A stretch of DNA of 39,585 bases from Verrucomicrobiaceae bacterium. GTDB taxonomy: Bacteria; Verrucomicrobiota; Verrucomicrobiia; Chthoniobacterales; Terrimicrobiaceae. The stretch's first letter is position 1. Each line of letters opens with the position of its first letter. Under the pieces are notes generated by a model that ran no database searches, was not told the origin of the DNA, and was given only the letters and a program-made list of their open reading frames with translations. The position numbers and the translations under genes are program-made. This document shows, piece by piece, positions 1-8,916 of the stretch. Location: the NCBI GenBank assembly GCA_007280915.1, contig QYQL01000079.1:1-39585 (forward strand). The letters run 5' to 3'.

Positions 1-32
1 CCACGCGATGAAAGGCTGGTCAAATCTGCGCC

Positions 33-1319
33 ATGAAAATTCTTCCTCATCCAACACGGGCCTTCCGCATCTTGTCAGCGGCTGCGCTCGTTTTCTGTAC
101 CGCGCTTCCGTCTGGCGCCCAGCTTCCGCCGGTGAATCCGCCCAGGGAATGGGCGCTTACGGATGGGAATGTCTCCGCCGCCTTGGACACGTTTGACGGG
201 AGGACCGTCGTTCTCAGGTTTCCGAACGGGCAGCGCAAAAGCGTTCCCTCGGAGAGCCTTGGCGAAGCGGATGCCTCTTATCTGGCCGAGTGGCAGGAAA
301 AGCAGCCGGTCGTGATGCCGGACTCCGCGGGCGTGGACATCAGCAAGATCCAGGTGGAAGTCATCAGCGAGGATGAGAAGGAATCAAAATTCGTCTACCG
401 CACGCAGAATTTTGAATTCACCTGCGAGGGTAAGCTCACCCAGGCTCTGCTCCGCGACGTGGCCAGAAACTTCGAGGCCACCTACGAACTCGTGAAGGCC
501 CTGCCGTGGGGGATCGTGCCCGAACCGGAGGAAGGCGACCGATTCCGCGCGCTTCTGGTCCGTTCCAAGGTGCACTACGAAGAGCAGGGCGGGCCGAAAA
601 ACAGCGGGGGCTTTTACTCCGGAGCCCGCAAGATGTTCATCATCCCGTTTGAAAACCTCGGAATCAAACCTCTCGGGAAGAGCTACACGAAGGCTTCCGA
701 TTACAACTCGGACACGCTTGTCCACGAATTGACGCATCAAATGATGCACTCCTCTCTCAACCTCCTTCCCCCCTGGATTACAGAGGGGACGGCGGAATAC
801 ACCAACAGCCTTCCCTTGCGGCTCGGTATGTTTCGAGTTTCGGCTGCCAAGACCGGGCTCAAGGACTACGTCAATTCGATGAAAACCCGGAAGGGAGGCG
901 TCCCCAACCCTTACCCGATCGACAAGATGTTCGAAATCACGCCCGAGGAGTGGAATGCGACGCTTGAAAAAACGCCGGAGGCATCGCACCGGATGTATTT
1001 CACCGCCTTTCTCCTAGTGAATTACTTCATGCACATGGACGGCAAGGGCGACGGGGCCTTGTTTGTGAAATACATGAGGACGATCGCCAGGGCCCGCCAG
1101 CAGATCGAGGATTTCAAGAGCGAGAGAAAAGCCTTCAAACAAAAGTCCGGCGAATCTGGAAAAGCGGCGCGTCCACAACGGCCCGATATCCTCGCCTCTC
1201 CGGAAAATCGTGCGGAGTTCGAAAAATCAACCCTCGAAATCCTCCTCAACGGAAGGACTACCGACGAGCTGACGAAGCAGATCCGCAACGCCTACCGCCG
1301 CTACGGCGTGGATCTCTGA
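33..1319 (+). CDS. Secreted SHD1-domain protein with HExxH metallopeptidase-like domain
   Basis: This 428-aa protein begins with a signal peptide (hydrophobic core about residues 11-29, ending SGAQ). Residues 38-90 (PREW...SYLAEW) resemble the SHD1/SLA1 homology domain, which in bacteria is common in Planctomycetes and Verrucomicrobia secreted proteins. The C-terminal half has HELTH (H231, E232, H235) followed about 20 residues later by WITEGTAEY, where E251 or E255 is a plausible third zinc ligand, the pattern of gluzincin-type peptidases. I infer a zinc peptidase outside the cytoplasmic membrane; the substrate is unknown. The ATG at 33 is the only start that keeps the signal peptide intact. 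The TGA stop (1317-1319) forms the first bases of a dispersed palindromic repeat. The gene is convergent with icd. Confidence 0.75.
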   Translation: MKILPHPTRAFRILSAAALVFCTALPSGAQLPPVNPPREWALTDGNVSAALDTFDGRTVVLRFPNGQRKSVPSESLGEADASYLAEWQEKQPVVMPDSAGVDISKIQVEVISEDEKESKFVYRTQNFEFTCEGKLTQALLRDVARNFEATYELVKALPWGIVPEPEEGDRFRALLVRSKVHYEEQGGPKNSGGFYSGARKMFIIPFENLGIKPLGKSYTKASDYNSDTLVHELTHQMMHSSLNLLPPWITEGTAEYTNSLPLRLGMFRVSAAKTGLKDYVNSMKTRKGGVPNPYPIDKMFEITPEEWNATLEKTPEASHRMYFTAFLLVNYFMHMDGKGDGALFVKYMRTIARARQQIEDFKSERKAFKQKSGESGKAARPQRPDILASPENRAEFEKSTLEILLNGRTTDELTKQIRNAYRRYGVDL

Positions 1320-1413
1320 TACCAATTTGACACCGAACCGGGTGGAATCAACGGCCGGCTCGGCGATCCGTCCCTACCACAAAATTCGGTAGGGGCACAT
1401 CGCCGAGGTGCCC
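1317..1413 (+). repeat. Dispersed palindromic (REP/MITE-like) repeat, copy 1
   Basis: The first 37 bases (1317-1353, TGATACCAATTTGACACC onward) match a copy on the opposite strand at 39491-39527 with 4 differences. The rest is a large imperfect hairpin. CTCGGCGAT (1359-1367) is the exact reverse complement of ATCGCCGAG (1399-1407). CCCTACC (1372-1378) and GGTAGGG (1388-1394) are separated by 9 nt. Copy 2 has the same CCCTACC-N9-GGTAGGG core with different flanking arms. The element starts on the stop codon of the upstream gene. Confidence 0.7.
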
Positions 1414-1422
1414 GACTTTTTA
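1393..1422 (+). terminator. Probable rho-independent terminator of the upstream gene
   Basis: GGGCAC (1393-1398) pairs with GTGCCC (1408-1413) around a 9-nt loop, followed by GACTTTTTATT. Stem plus T-run on the plus strand fits termination of the 33-1319 transcript. The hairpin is also the right arm of the palindromic repeat, so the repeat appears to supply the terminator. Confidence 0.5.
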
Positions 1423-1467
1423 TTCCCATCCCGCGGTGTGAGGAACCGAGGGGTCCGCGGGCTCAAA

Positions 1468-3717
<2,250 letters not shown>

Positions 3718-3863
3718 TTAAAGAATTAACAAAAGTGTTCATGATTCTGCCCGCTGACAACACATTCTGTAAATTCCGTTAATTGATTCGCCGCGCTCAC
3801 CTTTCAGGTTGTCCTCGCGACAATCTTTCTCCGCTGACGCTCCGATTCCATCGAAAAATCGAA

Positions 3864-4883
3864 TCACCATCCGGCCCGCCCGGTGGCCGCAAGGAACGGC
3901 CGGATCATCTCTGACAGTTCCTTGAATGCCGCGAAGTCGACCTGTTGCTGTCCGTCGCTCATGGCCTCGGCGGGATTCGGATGCACCTCCACGAGGAGTC
4001 CGTCGGCTTTCAGGGCGACCGCGCCGCAGCAGAGGGCGAGGACGAGATCCGCGCGCCCGCATCCCTGGCTCGGATCCACGATCACCGGCAGGTGGGATTC
4101 TTTTTTTGCGACCGCGACCGCGGCGAGATCGAGCGTGTTGCGGGTATATGTCTCGAACGTGCGGATGCCTCGCTCGCAGAGGAGGACATTTGGATTTCCG
4201 TGCGCAAGGATGTATTCGGCGGCCAGGAGCCATTCCTCGATTTTTTCGCTCATACCGCGCTTGAGGAGAATGGGCTTGCCGGATCTGGCGCACTCGATGA
4301 GGAGCTGGAAATTCTGCGCGTTACGGGCGCCGATCTGGAGGATGTCCGCCGAGGCGGCGACATGCTCAACATCGCGCTCGCTGAGGACTTCCGTGATGAT
4401 TTTCAGCCCGGTTTCTTTGCGGGCGAGTTCGAGGAGGCGGAGCCCTTCCTTTCCGAGTCCCTGGAATTCGTAGGGCGAGGTGCGGGGTTTGTAGGCACCT
4501 CCGCGAAGAATCGTCGCCCCGGCTGCCTTGACGGATCGTGCGGTGGAAAGAAGCTGCTCCTCGCTCTCGACCGAACACGGACCCGCCATCAGCACAAAGT
4601 GGCCGCCGCCGATTTTCACGCCGTCCACATCCACAACCGTATCCTCCGGGTGGGACTCCCGGCTTGCCAGCTTGTAGCGTTTCTGGACGCGGAGAACGCT
4701 TTCCACCTGCGGCAGGGCCGTGAGCGATTCGAGGTTCTGGTGGGTGCGCTCGTCGCCGATCGCGGCGATGACCGTCTGGGTGACGCCGAAAATCGGAGCC
4801 GGCTCATAGCCGAGCTTCGAGACTTCGGCGATGACTTCGTCAATCGCTGCTTTCGGGGTGTGCGGACGGAGGACGATGATCAT
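3864..4883 (-). CDS. aroF: 3-deoxy-7-phosphoheptulonate (DAHP) synthase, AroF/AroA-I-beta type
   Basis: This 339-aa enzyme condenses phosphoenolpyruvate and erythrose 4-phosphate, the first shikimate-pathway step. Residues 1-70 form a ferredoxin-like N-terminal regulatory domain (MIIVLRPHTPKAAIDEVIAE). The barrel follows, with MAGPCSVES (metal-ligand Cys103), RGGAYKPRTSP (Lys132), QIGARNAQNF, LLKRGMS and VEVHP (Glu299) to SDG (Asp310). One oddity stands out. The family motif normally read as DPSHxxGR, whose His is a metal ligand, is DPSQGCGR here (Gln273, codon CAG). The rest of the site is intact, so I expect an active or lineage-adapted enzyme rather than a decayed one. The start is the ATG at 4883. 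It lies upstream of icd on the same strand, 170 bp away. Confidence 0.92.
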   Translation of the reverse strand: MIIVLRPHTPKAAIDEVIAEVSKLGYEPAPIFGVTQTVIAAIGDERTHQNLESLTALPQVESVLRVQKRYKLASRESHPEDTVVDVDGVKIGGGHFVLMAGPCSVESEEQLLSTARSVKAAGATILRGGAYKPRTSPYEFQGLGKEGLRLLELARKETGLKIITEVLSERDVEHVAASADILQIGARNAQNFQLLIECARSGKPILLKRGMSEKIEEWLLAAEYILAHGNPNVLLCERGIRTFETYTRNTLDLAAVAVAKKESHLPVIVDPSQGCGRADLVLALCCGAVALKADGLLVEVHPNPAEAMSDGQQQVDFAAFKELSEMIRPFLAATGRAGW

Positions 4884-5058
4884 GGCAGGCCAAATTCAAG
4901 GCTTTTGTCGGATTCCGATCAAACACAATCCCGCTGGTCAGAGCAAACGCATGAAAAATGGGGGAGTGAAAACCACATCCTTCCGGGTGCGCGCTGTCAG
5001 GCCCGGCGATTTCCTCCGGGAACTCGACAGCCTTCACCGTCACCTTCACCCAGAGCGG

Positions 5059-5209
5059 CGGGCAGGGAAACCACACACACGTTTTTTGTTTCCGAGGGAA
5101 TCGATGAAAGCTCCCAATTGTTCCCGGTGACGGACGCGGCGGTCCCTTCGAACAGGACGCCATTCATCTTTACCGGTTTTTTTGAACCGAAGTTCAGGGA
5201 ATGCGTGAT
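5059..5209 (-). pseudogene. Truncated paralogue of the 5338-6042 secreted protein
   Basis: Bases 5059-5209 align without gaps to 5712-5862 at about 93% identity (11 differences counted by eye). In the homologous frame the copy encodes about 50 residues nearly identical to the intact gene (for example VNGVLFEGTAASVTGNNWEL reads MNGVLFEG... here). The changes seen are T to K, V to M and W to C, so it was once coding. It has no start: an in-frame TAA precedes it by one codon. After VVSLP the frame runs into unrelated sequence and stops. Both ends are therefore missing. Confidence 0.75.
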
Positions 5210-5210
5210 T

Positions 5211-5260
5211 TTTTACCCGTTTCCCACGGCTGGCGCGGTTACAGCGAAATCACCTGCGCT
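5211..5260. repeat. 50-bp direct repeat, distal copy (duplicated serA 3' end)
   Basis: Identical at all 50 positions to 6098-6147 and in the same orientation, at an offset of 887 bp. It carries the last codons and stop of serA plus the bases just beyond. It abuts the truncated paralogue at 5209. Confidence 0.9.
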
Positions 5261-5337
5261 CAGGCTTTCTCCTCAGTGGATGAAACCGAGCAGACGTTCG
5301 GTTGGAAAGATGCCCGCGAGGGTTGGAGCGGGGCTTG

Positions 5338-6042
5338 TTATTCGGCCAGGTTTGCGAGGGCGAAGAAGCGAGGCCGGGAAACGTCTCCATCCTCTTGTGC
5401 GAAGTCGACGACCAGAGTTCCGGATTTCGGGGCCTTGTAGGAATACGCCCACAGGTAGCCGCTGCCTGCATCGACATTCTTTGGGTTCAGGTCGAGGGGT
5501 TGCGCATTGTCCGGCTCATCGCTTGCCGTGACGGTGCTGACCCGTTTCGTGGATTTGTAATCCGAACCGATGTTGAAAAAGAAAAGGCGGTAGTTCCGGC
5601 TCGGTTCCAATCCGGACAATTCAACCCTCAGTCCCTCCGCCTTGTTCCGTGACGTGACCATATTCTCGACAAGGGATTTACCTGCGCCCGTGATTTGATA
5701 TTTCTGATCGACGGGCAGGGAAACCACCCACACGTTTTTTGTTTCCGATGGGATTGAGGAAAGCTCCCAATTGTTCCCGGTGACGGACGCCGCGGTCCCT
5801 TCGAACAGGACGCCATTCACCTTCACCGGGGTTTTTGAACCGAAGTTCAGGGAATGTGTGAATTTTTTCCCCGAAGAAACGGGCAGGTCTGCGTCGCCTG
5901 TCCATGGGATTTGCTCCCAGGTGCCCGCCATCAGCGCGGAGGCGACAGCCCATGAGCCGAGAAAAATCACGGCCAGAGGAAACAGTGAAGAGCGGCGGTG
6001 GAATTTTGCGTTTTTTGCCGGGGAGGAACAGGGGTTTTGCAT
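5338..6042 (-). CDS. Secreted protein of unknown function
   Basis: I do not recognise the family. From the ATG at 6042 the protein has 234 aa: a basic N-terminus (KFHRRSS), a hydrophobic segment (LFPLAVIFLGSWAVASALMA) typical of a signal peptide, then a soluble region rich in predicted beta strands (THSLNFGSKTPVKVNGVLF, VTGNNWEL, WVVSLP, LRVELSGLEPSRNYRLFFFN, SGTLVVDFAQEDGD). This looks like an all-beta, possibly fibronectin- or carbohydrate-binding-like extracellular domain. A longer TTG start at 6078 is possible but less likely. The gene is bracketed by 50-bp perfect direct repeats (5211-5260, 6098-6147), and a truncated relative lies next to it, so the locus has been duplicated. It sits 83 bp after serA on the same strand. 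Confidence 0.65.
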   Translation of the reverse strand: MQNPCSSPAKNAKFHRRSSLFPLAVIFLGSWAVASALMAGTWEQIPWTGDADLPVSSGKKFTHSLNFGSKTPVKVNGVLFEGTAASVTGNNWELSSIPSETKNVWVVSLPVDQKYQITGAGKSLVENMVTSRNKAEGLRVELSGLEPSRNYRLFFFNIGSDYKSTKRVSTVTASDEPDNAQPLDLNPKNVDAGSGYLWAYSYKAPKSGTLVVDFAQEDGDVSRPRFFALANLAE

Positions 6043-6097
6043 TGGGAGTTGATGAGAAAAAGACGGGGCGGTTAACAATCCGGTCGCCGCGCAAAAA

Positions 6098-6147
6098 TTT
6101 TACCCGTTTCCCACGGCTGGCGCGGTTACAGCGAAATCACCTGCGCT
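6098..6147. repeat. 50-bp direct repeat, serA-proximal copy
   Basis: This copy overlaps the authentic serA 3' end (stop codon 6126-6128 and the last six codons) plus 28 bp beyond it. It is identical to 5211-5260. The two copies delimit an 887-bp unit that contains the unknown secreted gene. Confidence 0.9.
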
Positions 6148-7724
6148 GCAAAAATGTCGGCGTCGGAGGAGAGGCGTCCGAGGACACCTTCATCCGGCAG
6201 GCTGTCGAGGTTGAGGAGGGTGAGCGCGCGGCCGCCCTGTTCGGTGCGGGAGAGGCTCATGCTGGCGATGTTGATGTTTTCCTTGCCGAGCAGGGTGCCG
6301 ATATGCCCGACGATGCCGGGGCGGTCCTTGTTCTCGAGGAGGAGGACGACTCCGGAGGGTGTGACCTCGACCGGGCGGCTGTTCACACGGACGATGCGCG
6401 GGTCGTTTTTGGCACCGAAGAACGTGCCGCCGACGGAAACTTTTTTGTCGCCGCTGAAGACCGCGACGTGGAGCCATTCGTTGAAGTCGGTCTGCTCGCT
6501 CGAGCGGATCTCCTCGACGTCGAGGCCGAGCGTGGATGCCATCGTGCGGACGTTGACGCTGTTGACTTCCTCGCCGCCGGCATTTTTCAGAAAGCCGGTG
6601 AGGATCGCGCGCGTGATCGCCTCGGTCGGCATCTCGACGGCCTTGCCTCCATAGGTGATGACGATCCGGTCATTGCGCTTGGGGGCGAGTTGGGCGGCGA
6701 AGCGTCCGAGCTTGTCGCCGAGCGTGAGGTAGGGTTTGACGACCGCGGCGGTCTTGGCGTCGATGCTGGGCATGTTGACCGCGTTCCGGATTTCCCCTTC
6801 GAGGAGGGCGGCCCGGATCGCCTGGGCGATTTCGATGCCGACATTTTCCTGGGCTTCGGCCGTGCTGGCACCGAGGTGGGGGGTGAAGACGATGTTCGGG
6901 ATTTCGCGGAGGGCGAATTCGGCCGGGGGAGGCTCGATCTCGTAAACATCGAGAGCGGCCGCCGCGACATGTCCGGATTTGAGCGCTTCTCCGAGAGCGG
7001 CCTCGTCGATGAGACCACCGCGCGCGCAGTTGACGATGCGCACGCCTTTTTTGCAGAGGCCGAGGCGGCGGGCGTCGAGCATGTGGCGCGTCTCATCGGT
7101 GAGAGGCATGTGCATCGAGATGAAATCCGCCTGCGGAACAAGCGTGTCGAGGTCCTCGACGAGTTCCACCTGGAGGCTGCGCGCGCGGCTCACCGAAAGA
7201 TACGGGTCGTAGGCAAGAACGCGCATGCCGAATGCGATCGCCCGCCGGGCGAGTTCAGTCCCGATCCGGCCCATGCCAAGGATGCCGAGCGTCTTGTTGT
7301 AGAGCTCGACGCCCTCGTATTTTTTCCGGTCCCACTTGCCCGCCTTCACGCTGGCGTCCGCCTGCGGGATGCTGCGGGCGATGCTCATGAGGAGGGAGAA
7401 CGCGTGTTCTGCGGTCGAGATCGTGTTTCCTCCCGGGGTGTTCATCACGATCACGCCGTGGCGGGTGGCGGCATCCACATCCACATTGTCAACTCCGACG
7501 CCCGCGCGTCCGACGACCTTCAATTTTGAGGCGGCCGCAAGCACCTTGGCCGTGACCTTGGTCTGGCTGCGGACGACCAAGGCGGAAAAGTCCGGAATGA
7601 TCTCGATGAGCTCCGGCTCCTTGAGGTCGGTTTTGACGACAACTTCCAGCGTGCCGCCGGCGGCAAGCTCTTCGACTCCGCGCTGAGATATCGGATCGGC
7701 TACGAGGACTTTTGGGAATGACAT
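6126..7724 (-). CDS. serA: D-3-phosphoglycerate dehydrogenase
   Basis: This 532-aa long-form SerA oxidises 3-phosphoglycerate with NAD+, the first step of serine synthesis, in the cytoplasm. The D-isomer dehydrogenase fold is complete. It has the substrate region GRAGVGVDNVDVDAAT, the Rossmann motif LGILGMGRIG (150-155), NCARGGLIDE and FTPHLGASTAEAQ with the catalytic His. These are followed by the intervening (ASB) domain and a C-terminal ACT domain (about 458-532, LLLENKDRPGIVGHIGTLLG), which usually gives serine feedback control. The start is the ATG at 7724, divergent from the site-2 protease at 7816. Its last 22 bp lie in the 50-bp direct repeat, so a second copy of this gene end sits 887 bp away. 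Confidence 0.95.
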   Translation of the reverse strand: MSFPKVLVADPISQRGVEELAAGGTLEVVVKTDLKEPELIEIIPDFSALVVRSQTKVTAKVLAAASKLKVVGRAGVGVDNVDVDAATRHGVIVMNTPGGNTISTAEHAFSLLMSIARSIPQADASVKAGKWDRKKYEGVELYNKTLGILGMGRIGTELARRAIAFGMRVLAYDPYLSVSRARSLQVELVEDLDTLVPQADFISMHMPLTDETRHMLDARRLGLCKKGVRIVNCARGGLIDEAALGEALKSGHVAAAALDVYEIEPPPAEFALREIPNIVFTPHLGASTAEAQENVGIEIAQAIRAALLEGEIRNAVNMPSIDAKTAAVVKPYLTLGDKLGRFAAQLAPKRNDRIVITYGGKAVEMPTEAITRAILTGFLKNAGGEEVNSVNVRTMASTLGLDVEEIRSSEQTDFNEWLHVAVFSGDKKVSVGGTFFGAKNDPRIVRVNSRPVEVTPSGVVLLLENKDRPGIVGHIGTLLGKENINIASMSLSRTEQGGRALTLLNLDSLPDEGVLGRLSSDADIFAAQVISL

Positions 7725-7815
7725 TTTGTGATTCTGAATTATGAGTGACTGCCTTCTGTGGCAGCGGAGTGGTGACAGATAACGCCAAATCGCCCTGACG
7801 GAAAACCAATTTTTT

Positions 7816-8466
7816 ATGAAGGGTTCCTATCGAATCGCGCGGGTTGCCGGGATTGACGTGAAAATCCACGTCACGTTCCTGCTTTTGCTGGCGTGGTTCG
7901 GCTGGATGTATTGGCAGGAGAGAGGGGTGAGCGGGGCGATCGAGGGTGTCGGATTTACCCTTCTGTTGTTTCTCTGTGTGCTGCTTCACGAGTTCGGCCA
8001 TGCCTTTGCCGCCCGCGCTTACGGGATCCGGACGCCGGACATCACGCTTCTGCCGATCGGCGGCGTCGCCCGCCTCGAGCGCATGCCATCGAAGCCGGCC
8101 CATGAGCTGGTCGTCGCCATTGCGGGACCTGCGGTCAATGTCGTCATCGCTGCGCTCCTGGCGTTTTTTCTGGCATTCAAGGTCCGCGCGACGGATTTCT
8201 CCGACATCGACCACGTTGGCGGGAGCCTGGCCGCCAAGCTTTTTTACGTGAATGTGATGCTTGTCGCCTTCAATGCGATCCCGGCGTTTCCGATGGATGG
8301 CGGGCGGGTGTTGCGGGCGCTTCTCGCGATGCGCTTCAGCAACGTGCTGGCGACGACGATCGCCGCGCGGGTCGGCCAGACGATTGCTGTCGGGTTTGCG
8401 GCGGCAAGTTTCCTCGGGGCTCCGATGCTGCTCTTCATCGCGATTTTTGTGTTTTTGGGAGCGTAG
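7816..8466 (+). CDS. Site-2 protease family membrane zinc metalloprotease, cut short by in-frame TAG
   Basis: The 216-aa product is a polytopic membrane protein of the M50/site-2 protease family that includes CBS-domain rhomboid-like S2Ps. It shows LLHEFGHAFAARAYGI (zinc ligands H58 and H62, catalytic E59) in a membrane segment, and NAIPAFPMDGGRVLRALLA with the third ligand D161. It should cleave transmembrane substrates inside the bilayer. Relatives continue past FVFLGA into QE-rich linker and a CBS pair. Here that continuation exists in the same frame (8467-8841) but is separated by a single TAG at 8464-8466, most simply CAG to TAG. The proteolytic core is complete, so the short form may still be active without its regulatory tail. 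It is divergent from serA. Confidence 0.85.
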   Translation: MKGSYRIARVAGIDVKIHVTFLLLLAWFGWMYWQERGVSGAIEGVGFTLLLFLCVLLHEFGHAFAARAYGIRTPDITLLPIGGVARLERMPSKPAHELVVAIAGPAVNVVIAALLAFFLAFKVRATDFSDIDHVGGSLAAKLFYVNVMLVAFNAIPAFPMDGGRVLRALLAMRFSNVLATTIAARVGQTIAVGFAAASFLGAPMLLFIAIFVFLGA

Positions 8467-8523
8467 CAGGAGCTGGCCTATGCGAGGTCCCGCGGCGGTG
8501 GACCGAAGAAAATCTCAGATATC

Positions 8524-8841
8524 ATGCATTCCCAATTTTCATCGATCCCGGCGGATACCCCGTTGGATCACGCGATTGCATTTGTCCGGGAGAGTTCCCA
8601 GCCGTTTTTTCCGGTTGTCGATGCGGGCCTTCGTGCCCTGGGCGTTGTGACCTTGGATTCCCTCGAGCAGGCCGCCGCGGTCGGGGTCAGCCGCCCGGTA
8701 TCTCAGGTTGCCGTTCCTGCTGTGCGCGTCCAGTCCTCGGCTCCGATCGATTCCCTTCTCGCGTCGGCGTCGCCGGGCACACCGGTTGTCGCGGAAAACC
8801 CGTCGGGCCAGATTGTCGGGGTCATCGCGTTCCGAGCCTGA
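8524..8841 (+). CDS. CBS-domain tail of the site-2 protease, separated by the TAG
   Basis: The frame from 8467 to 8841 is the same as that of the protease at 7816 (8524 minus 7816 is 236 codons). It reads QELAYARSRGGGPKKISDIM and then a CBS-like stretch: SSIPADTPLDHAIAFVRESS, FFPVVDAGLRALGVVTLDSL, and a weaker second repeat ending GQIVGVIAFRA. CBS pairs bind adenine nucleotides and gate S2P activity in this family. The ATG at 8524 would yield a 105-aa stand-alone protein, but it lies inside the conserved ISDIM motif and has no good Shine-Dalgarno. I therefore regard it as a fragment of one 341-codon gene broken by a nonsense codon, by a sequencing error, or read through. Confidence 0.55.
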   Translation: MHSQFSSIPADTPLDHAIAFVRESSQPFFPVVDAGLRALGVVTLDSLEQAAAVGVSRPVSQVAVPAVRVQSSAPIDSLLASASPGTPVVAENPSGQIVGVIAFRA

Positions 8842-8916
8842 TTGTCGCAAGACAAGAATCGGTGTTTTCACAAAATGATTTGTTGTCGGGGTGTCCGACT
8901 TGGATAAATTCCCGTC

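Larger units (their letters stand above)
4884..5337. other. Gene-free stretch holding duplicated remnants
   Basis: These 454 bp between aroF and the unknown secreted gene have no intact gene. 5059-5209 is a truncated paralogue of the downstream-numbered secreted gene, and 5211-5260 is a perfect copy of the serA 3' end. In 4884-5058 and 5261-5337 I see nothing recognisable beyond the presumed aroF promoter region just above 4883. Confidence 0.6.

Noticed and set aside
1430-1461. CCCGCGG/CCGCGGG inverted repeat as the icd terminator
   Set aside because: The stem is good but no T-run follows it in the icd direction, so I could not call it a rho-independent terminator.
3945-5531. 528-codon plus-strand frame opposite aroF and the duplicated region
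   Set aside because: No recognisable domain; it crosses two clearly non-coding remnants and is antisense to an intact DAHP synthase.
5904-7529. Long open frame on the plus strand antisense to serA
   Set aside because: Its composition (Asp, Glu, Arg and His-rich, no domain) is that of a mirror frame of a GC-rich gene, while serA on the other strand is complete and unmistakable.
8464-8466. TAG reassigned to an amino acid throughout the genome
   Set aside because: argD, argF and mscL in this window all end at TAG in the expected place, so TAG acts as a stop.
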